A DNA stretch of 8,645 nt from an uncultured Eggerthellaceae bacterium (GTDB lineage Bacteria; Actinomycetota; Coriobacteriia; Coriobacteriales; Eggerthellaceae), in assembly GCA_934631995.1 (NCBI GenBank), contig CAKTYF010000077.1:1-8645 (forward strand). The letters run 5' to 3'. Position 1 is the first letter of the stretch. Every line of letters begins with the position of its first letter. Made by a program: the position numbers and the translations under genes. Under the pieces are notes generated by a model. The model had not been told where the DNA came from and ran no database searches. It saw only the letters and a program-made list of their open reading frames with translations. This document shows positions 6,040-8,645 of the stretch, piece after piece.

Positions 6040-6062
6040 ACCGCCGTCAAACAGAAGGCGGC
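6040..6062 (-). other. Hairpin in the pit-DUF47 intergenic region
   Basis: On the minus strand GCCGCC and GGCGGT form a 5-bp stem plus one G-T pair around an 11-base loop, 20-odd bases before the DUF47 start. It could affect mRNA processing or stoichiometry between the two genes. There is no T run. Confidence 0.25.
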
Positions 6063-6152
6063 AGCCACAAAGCGCGCAATAAATTCAAACACCAACGAAA
6101 ACAAGACTTTGCCAAAGCGAAAACAAGCCCGAAGATAAGTCGAAGTACTGCC

Positions 6153-7202
6153 CTACAAAATAAGCAGGAACAAATGCGTAAACGCCCAGGCCAGAAGGCC
6201 GCAACCAGGAAAAGTCAATACCCAGGTGAGCACCATCGAGCCCGCCAAGTTCCACTTCACGGCGCGCAAGCGTTTCTCTGCGCCCACGCCCATAATCGCC
6301 GTTGTTTTTGTGTGGGTCGTGGAAACCGGCATACCGGTAAACGTTGCCAGGCCAATGCAGAAGCACGCCGACAAGCACGCGGCAAATCCTTGGTACTGCT
6401 CCATCTTTACCATGTTCATACCCACGCTCTTGATGATCTTGCGGCCGCCGATAGCAGTGCCCAAACTCATGGCAAGGCTCACTAAAATAAGCAACCATAA
6501 GGGGAAATGAGAGAAATCGGCACTTCCATACACGCCCAGCATAACGCCCAGCATGCACAGACTCAAGAACTTCTGGCCGTCTTGCGCGCCGTGAAGAACG
6601 GCAACGCCCGCGCCCGCAATAATTTGCGCCCAGCGGAAGAAATGGTTCGCTTTAATGCGGTTGGCGCCTGCGCAGATAATCTTGATCAAGCGCGCGAACA
6701 ACCAACCCGACCCAAAGCCCAAGCACGTGCTTATGACCAGACCATAAATAACTTTTATCCACTCGGCGCCATTGATACCGCCCAGGCCACCCTGCAGCGC
6801 AATAGCGGCACCGGTAATGCCTGCTATCAGCGAATGGCTCTGGCTTGTGGGAATTCCCAACGCCCACGCTGCAACGCCCCACACAATGATGGCCACCATA
6901 GCGGCGGCAAGGGCAACCAGCGCGGCTTCGTTGTTGCCACCGAAATCGACCATGCCAAAAATGGTGCCTGCAACGGCCGTGCTGATTGCCGTAATGCCCA
7001 CCAGACCAATAAAGTTGCACACAGCAGCCATAATAATGGCAGGGGTCGGACGCATGGCGCGCGTGCCCACCACCGTTGCAATAGCATTCGGTGCATCCGT
7101 TGCGCCATTGACCATAGTTGCGCCAACGCACAAAACAATAATCAAAAGAAGAACCGGGTTCGCCCCAATGGCGGCGGCAACGGTTGCCAGCTCAAGACCC
7201 AT
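6153..7202 (-). CDS. pit: Pit-family inorganic phosphate transporter
   Basis: This 349-residue integral membrane protein, with about ten hydrophobic segments, would carry out low-affinity phosphate uptake driven by cation gradient. The two inverted halves of the PHO4 family each carry their signatures: VNGATDAPNAIATVVGTRAM (31-50) and IPTSQSHS in the first half; HGAQDGQKF (204-212) and GMPVSTTHTKTTAIMGVG (290-307) in the second. It is shorter than E. coli PitA (about 500 residues) because it lacks a long central cytoplasmic loop, as in many Gram-positive and archaeal members. The start ATG 7202 has GAGG seven to eight bases upstream; 13 further codons upstream are open but not family-like. 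Next on the strand come the DUF47 gene and the two-component system. The 'TDAPN' in place of the more common 'NDVAN/NDxxN' motif is a variant worth noting. Confidence 0.92.
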   Translation of the reverse strand: MGLELATVAAAIGANPVLLLIIVLCVGATMVNGATDAPNAIATVVGTRAMRPTPAIIMAAVCNFIGLVGITAISTAVAGTIFGMVDFGGNNEAALVALAAAMVAIIVWGVAAWALGIPTSQSHSLIAGITGAAIALQGGLGGINGAEWIKVIYGLVISTCLGFGSGWLFARLIKIICAGANRIKANHFFRWAQIIAGAGVAVLHGAQDGQKFLSLCMLGVMLGVYGSADFSHFPLWLLILVSLAMSLGTAIGGRKIIKSVGMNMVKMEQYQGFAACLSACFCIGLATFTGMPVSTTHTKTTAIMGVGAEKRLRAVKWNLAGSMVLTWVLTFPGCGLLAWAFTHLFLLIL

Positions 7203-7269
7203 AACGTTTCCTCGCTTACCTCGACACACGCTTCTTCGCATAAGAAGCTACGGTCATCATGGCAAGCGC

Positions 7270-7298
7270 TCGTTAGGTCTGCGTAAGCCAATTGTCAA
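7270..7298 (-). promoter_or_regulatory. Candidate pit promoter with perfect -35
   Basis: On the minus strand TTGACA (7293-7298) is a perfect -35 box. Seventeen bases downstream the -10 position reads TAACGA (7270-7275), a poor match, so activity may depend on an activator. The leader before ATG 7202 would be about 60 bases. Confidence 0.35.
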
Positions 7299-7310
7299 GT
7301 TTTTGCAAAA

Positions 7311-7523
7311 TTGAAGCTGAACAGGAGAAATGAAGAGCTGTTCGATTCCTATTACGAGTTCGACTCGCACGACCAACCCTGCTGGTTCAACGAAGAGAAA
7401 GAGAAAGCCGACAAGTCCCGCATGCTCGAACTCCTGGGCAAGCTTAACGCCCGCATCGCGGAGTTGAACGGCGGCTCCTTCGTCGTGGATGACTGGGAAA
7501 CGTCGCGCGTCGAGGCGCTGTAG
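7311..7523 (+). pseudogene. Probable 3' remnant of an unrecognised gene (70 codons)
   Basis: An open frame with a TTG at 7311 ends at TAG 7521-7523. The encoded peptide is charged and looks like real protein (NRRNEELFDSYYEF..., NEEKEKADKSRMLELL, a helix, then LNGGSFVVDDWET). The frame is closed upstream by TAA at 7284-7286. There is no ribosome binding site before the TTG, and the pit promoter region begins right there. I read this as the C-terminal end of a larger protein whose 5' part has been lost. The style reminds me of the C-termini of restriction-modification or helicase proteins, but I cannot assign a family. The strong hairpin 27 bases after the stop supports a genuine former gene end. 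It could instead be a short expressed protein starting at ATG in MLELLGK. Confidence 0.4.
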
Positions 7524-7549
7524 CCAGCGAACAAGCCAAACGTTGTCAA

Positions 7550-7577
7550 GGCGCGCGCTCCACTCGGAGTGCGCGCC
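7550..7577 (+). terminator. Strong hairpin downstream of the gene remnant
   Basis: GGCGCGCGCTCC (7550-7561) and GGAGTGCGCGCC (7566-7577) form a 12-bp stem with one G-T pair and a 4-base loop. The following bases, atccccttctcg, are only weakly T-rich. The position just after the stop at 7523 fits the terminator of the lost gene. Confidence 0.5.
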
Positions 7578-7935
7578 ATCCCCTTCTCGTCGTCGAATAC
7601 TACGCAGCTCTGCCAGAATTCGCAGCGGGTGGCTTAAAACGGGATGATTCGGAGACCAACGTAAGCGCCAAAACCACCGCGTAGCCAAACAAGAAAGCTC
7701 CTGAAGGTGCTTGGAATCCTCTAGGAGTTTTCCTGTTTTCGCTCGGAATGCTCCGTTCATAGATACCAAAGTACCGGTAAAGGTGGGGCACGGCTCGGAG
7801 GCCGAGCGTAGAGCGAGTCTCGCCAATTGCTCCGCGGAAGTGCGCTATGCTGCCGCTATCGATTCAGGCATGGTGGGAATCGGATGATAGAGGATGACCT
7901 CCATCAACTTTACGCCGTCGTGCGTTAAATCGCCC
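7578..7935. other. Intergenic stretch without a convincing gene
   Basis: No frame here has family-like sequence with a ribosome binding site. The longest minus-strand frame (from about 7826) runs on through the shadow of the gene remnant. Structures seen are a 6-bp hairpin, GCTCGG/CCGAGC with a 3-base loop at 7793-7807, the palindrome TACCGGTA at about 7771-7778, and an imperfect inverted repeat, CTATCGATTC with GAATCggatGATAG, around 7855-7892. These may be debris of past insertions. Confidence 0.4.
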
Positions 7936-7964
7936 TTGAAATAATGTCACAGACGTGATATATA
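7936..7964 (+). promoter_or_regulatory. Strong sigma70-like promoter of the small RNA / DUF3800 unit
   Basis: TTGAAA (7936-7941) and TATATA (7959-7964) are separated by exactly 17 bases. Counting six or seven bases on, transcription would begin at about 7971, the first base of the first hairpin. This is the best promoter pattern in the window. Confidence 0.65.
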
Positions 7965-7970
7965 GGTTTC

Positions 7971-8024
7971 GGTGGCTGATTCAGCTACCTCCAAGTGCCG
8001 GGGGCTTATCCCCCGGCTTTTATT
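7971..8024 (+). ncRNA. Predicted ~54-nt structured small RNA upstream of the DUF3800 gene
   Basis: Hairpin 1 (7971-7989) is GGTGGCTGATTCAGCTACC: eight pairs including one G-U, with a 3-base loop. A 7-base linker, UCCAAGU, follows. Hairpin 2 (7997-8017) has the perfect 8-bp arms GCCGGGGG and CCCCCGGC around CUUAU, followed by UUUUAUU, which is a textbook intrinsic terminator. The promoter at 7936-7964 predicts transcription starting at the first base of hairpin 1, so the whole transcript would be two stems and a linker. The DUF3800 gene begins 18 bases after the T run, so it is expressed either by read-through or from its own signal. I recall structured RNA motifs named after DUF3800 genes in comparative-genomics surveys; membership of this RNA in one of those classes is not tested here. 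A simple leader attenuator is the main alternative. Confidence 0.7.
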
Positions 8025-8030
8025 CTATCT

Positions 8031-8035
8031 AGGGG
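8031..8035 (+). promoter_or_regulatory. Ribosome binding site that supports the TTG start of the DUF3800 gene
   Basis: AGGGG lies seven bases before TTG 8043-8045. There is no ATG or GTG nearby in the same frame that would include the conserved N-terminal strand, so the TTG is preferred. Confidence 0.6.
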
Positions 8036-8042
8036 TATTTTA

Positions 8043-8645
8043 TTGGCGCGAGACCTGAGCATATTCGTCGACGAGAGCGGTGATCGCGGCGGGAAAGCGC
8101 GCTACTACTTGCTCACGCTCGTGATTCACGACCAGGCCGACTCCATATCCGACAAAGTTGCGCGCTACGAGGAGTCCCTCCTCAGGTCCGATTTACCGAA
8201 CATACCGTTTCATTCGGAACCGCTGCTGAACGGTCATGGGCCTTACCGAGGGATGTCCCTTGAGCAGCGGAAGAAGATGCTCTGCTCGTTCAACGTTCTC
8301 GTGCAGAGGCTCCCCATCAAGTACGCGACGTTCGCATACCGAAGAAGCGAGTTCGACGACCTCGCGAAACTTACTGCTCGCATGAAGCGGGATATCTCTG
8401 GGCTCCTGTTCGACCACCTCGACTTCTTTCAGGCGTTCGACGACGTGAAGGTCTACTACGACAACGGCCAGGACATCGTCAAGAAGGCCCTCGACCAATC
8501 CTTCGGGTTCGCCCTCTCCAAGGGCGTCTTGGAGCGCCGCAAGACATCGATGACCGACTATCGGCTCGAACAGGCCGCGGACTATCTATGCACAATCGAG
8601 CTGGCGGCCATTAAATATGCCGCGAAGGAAGACGGAGAGACCTAC
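8043..8645 (+). CDS. DUF3800 domain protein, 5' part; runs off the right edge
   Basis: An uninterrupted frame of 201 codons from TTG 8043 to the window end has no stop. The N-terminal strand SIFVDESGD (residues 6-14) is the hallmark of DUF3800, a family with a predicted RNase H-like fold. D10, E11 and D14 are the likely metal-binding acidic residues. Later conserved-looking parts are FHSEP (56-60), the second strand VYYDNGQD (137-144, with D140), and the helix YRLEQAADYLCTIEL (173-187), where D180 would complete an acidic site. The family is found near phage and defence genes; a nuclease role is suspected from fold and not established here. A small-RNA gene precedes it by only 18 bases on the same strand. 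Base composition matches ordinary GC-rich genes. The C-terminus and any further partner genes lie outside the window. Confidence 0.85.
   Translation, partial: MARDLSIFVDESGDRGGKARYYLLTLVIHDQADSISDKVARYEESLLRSDLPNIPFHSEPLLNGHGPYRGMSLEQRKKMLCSFNVLVQRLPIKYATFAYRRSEFDDLAKLTARMKRDISGLLFDHLDFFQAFDDVKVYYDNGQDIVKKALDQSFGFALSKGVLERRKTSMTDYRLEQAADYLCTIELAAIKYAAKEDGETY

Noticed and set aside
6507..7286. A 259-codon plus-strand open frame opposite pit
   Set aside because: Shadow of the Pit gene; Asn/His/Ala-rich low-complexity composition and no ribosome binding site.
7257..7826. A 189-codon minus-strand frame
   Set aside because: Half of it is the shadow of the 7311-7523 ORF, it crosses the strong hairpin, and the sequence shows no recognisable motif or start signal.
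7287..7829. GCCAATTG at both 7287-7294 and 7822-7829 as possible target-site duplication or attachment repeat
   Set aside because: Only 8 bases match and no integrase or inverted ends accompany it, so chance is likely.
1..8645. CRISPR array, rRNA or tRNA genes
   Set aside because: No regularly spaced repeats, no cloverleaf with a GTTCRA-type T arm and no rRNA-like sequence were seen.

Overview
The window looks like chromosomal DNA of a moderately GC-rich Gram-positive bacterium. My best guess is a gut actinobacterium of the Coriobacteriia/Eggerthellaceae type. That is an inference from gene style (a Pit transporter next to a DUF47 protein and an OmpR/PhoR-type pair, an XRE-plus-zinc-ribbon regulator, strong GGAG-type ribosome binding sites) and not from a diagnostic marker. 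Almost every gene up to base 7202 is on the minus strand. The last 1.3 kb is on the plus strand and reads as an accessory segment.

Left part (1-1836, minus strand): the 5' end of a SAM-dependent methyltransferase runs off the left edge. Its reading frame contains a palindromic repeat element between the N-terminal region and the DLGSGTG motif. Upstream of it is an undescribed 35-residue single-pass membrane peptide with a good ribosome binding site and promoter. A second copy of the repeat follows, then an AT-rich YjaB-like GNAT acetyltransferase that looks transferred, a possible 50-codon ORF overlapping it by ATGA, and an XRE regulator with a C-terminal zinc ribbon.

Middle (1981-7202, minus strand): an arylamine N-acetyltransferase with an intact Cys-His-Asp triad and a good terminator. 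Next is a two-component system (OmpR/PhoB-type regulator and PhoR-like histidine kinase, one base apart). Upstream of that, transcribed first, are a Pit phosphate transporter and a DUF47 (PhoU-like) accessory protein. Together these form a plausible phosphate uptake and sensing cluster. A direct repeat with an 11-base period upstream of the regulator is a candidate operator.

Right part (7203-8645, plus strand): a 70-codon ORF that looks like the 3' end of a lost gene, followed by a strong hairpin. About 400 bases follow in which I see no convincing gene. Then comes a compact unit: a strong sigma70-like promoter, a ~54-nt predicted small RNA made of two hairpins ending in an intrinsic terminator, and immediately after it a DUF3800 gene (FVDESGD motif, RNase H-like family) that starts with TTG and is cut by the window end. 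This RNA-plus-DUF3800 unit is the most interesting item here. Structured RNAs upstream of DUF3800 genes have been reported as a class, but as far as I know their function is not established.
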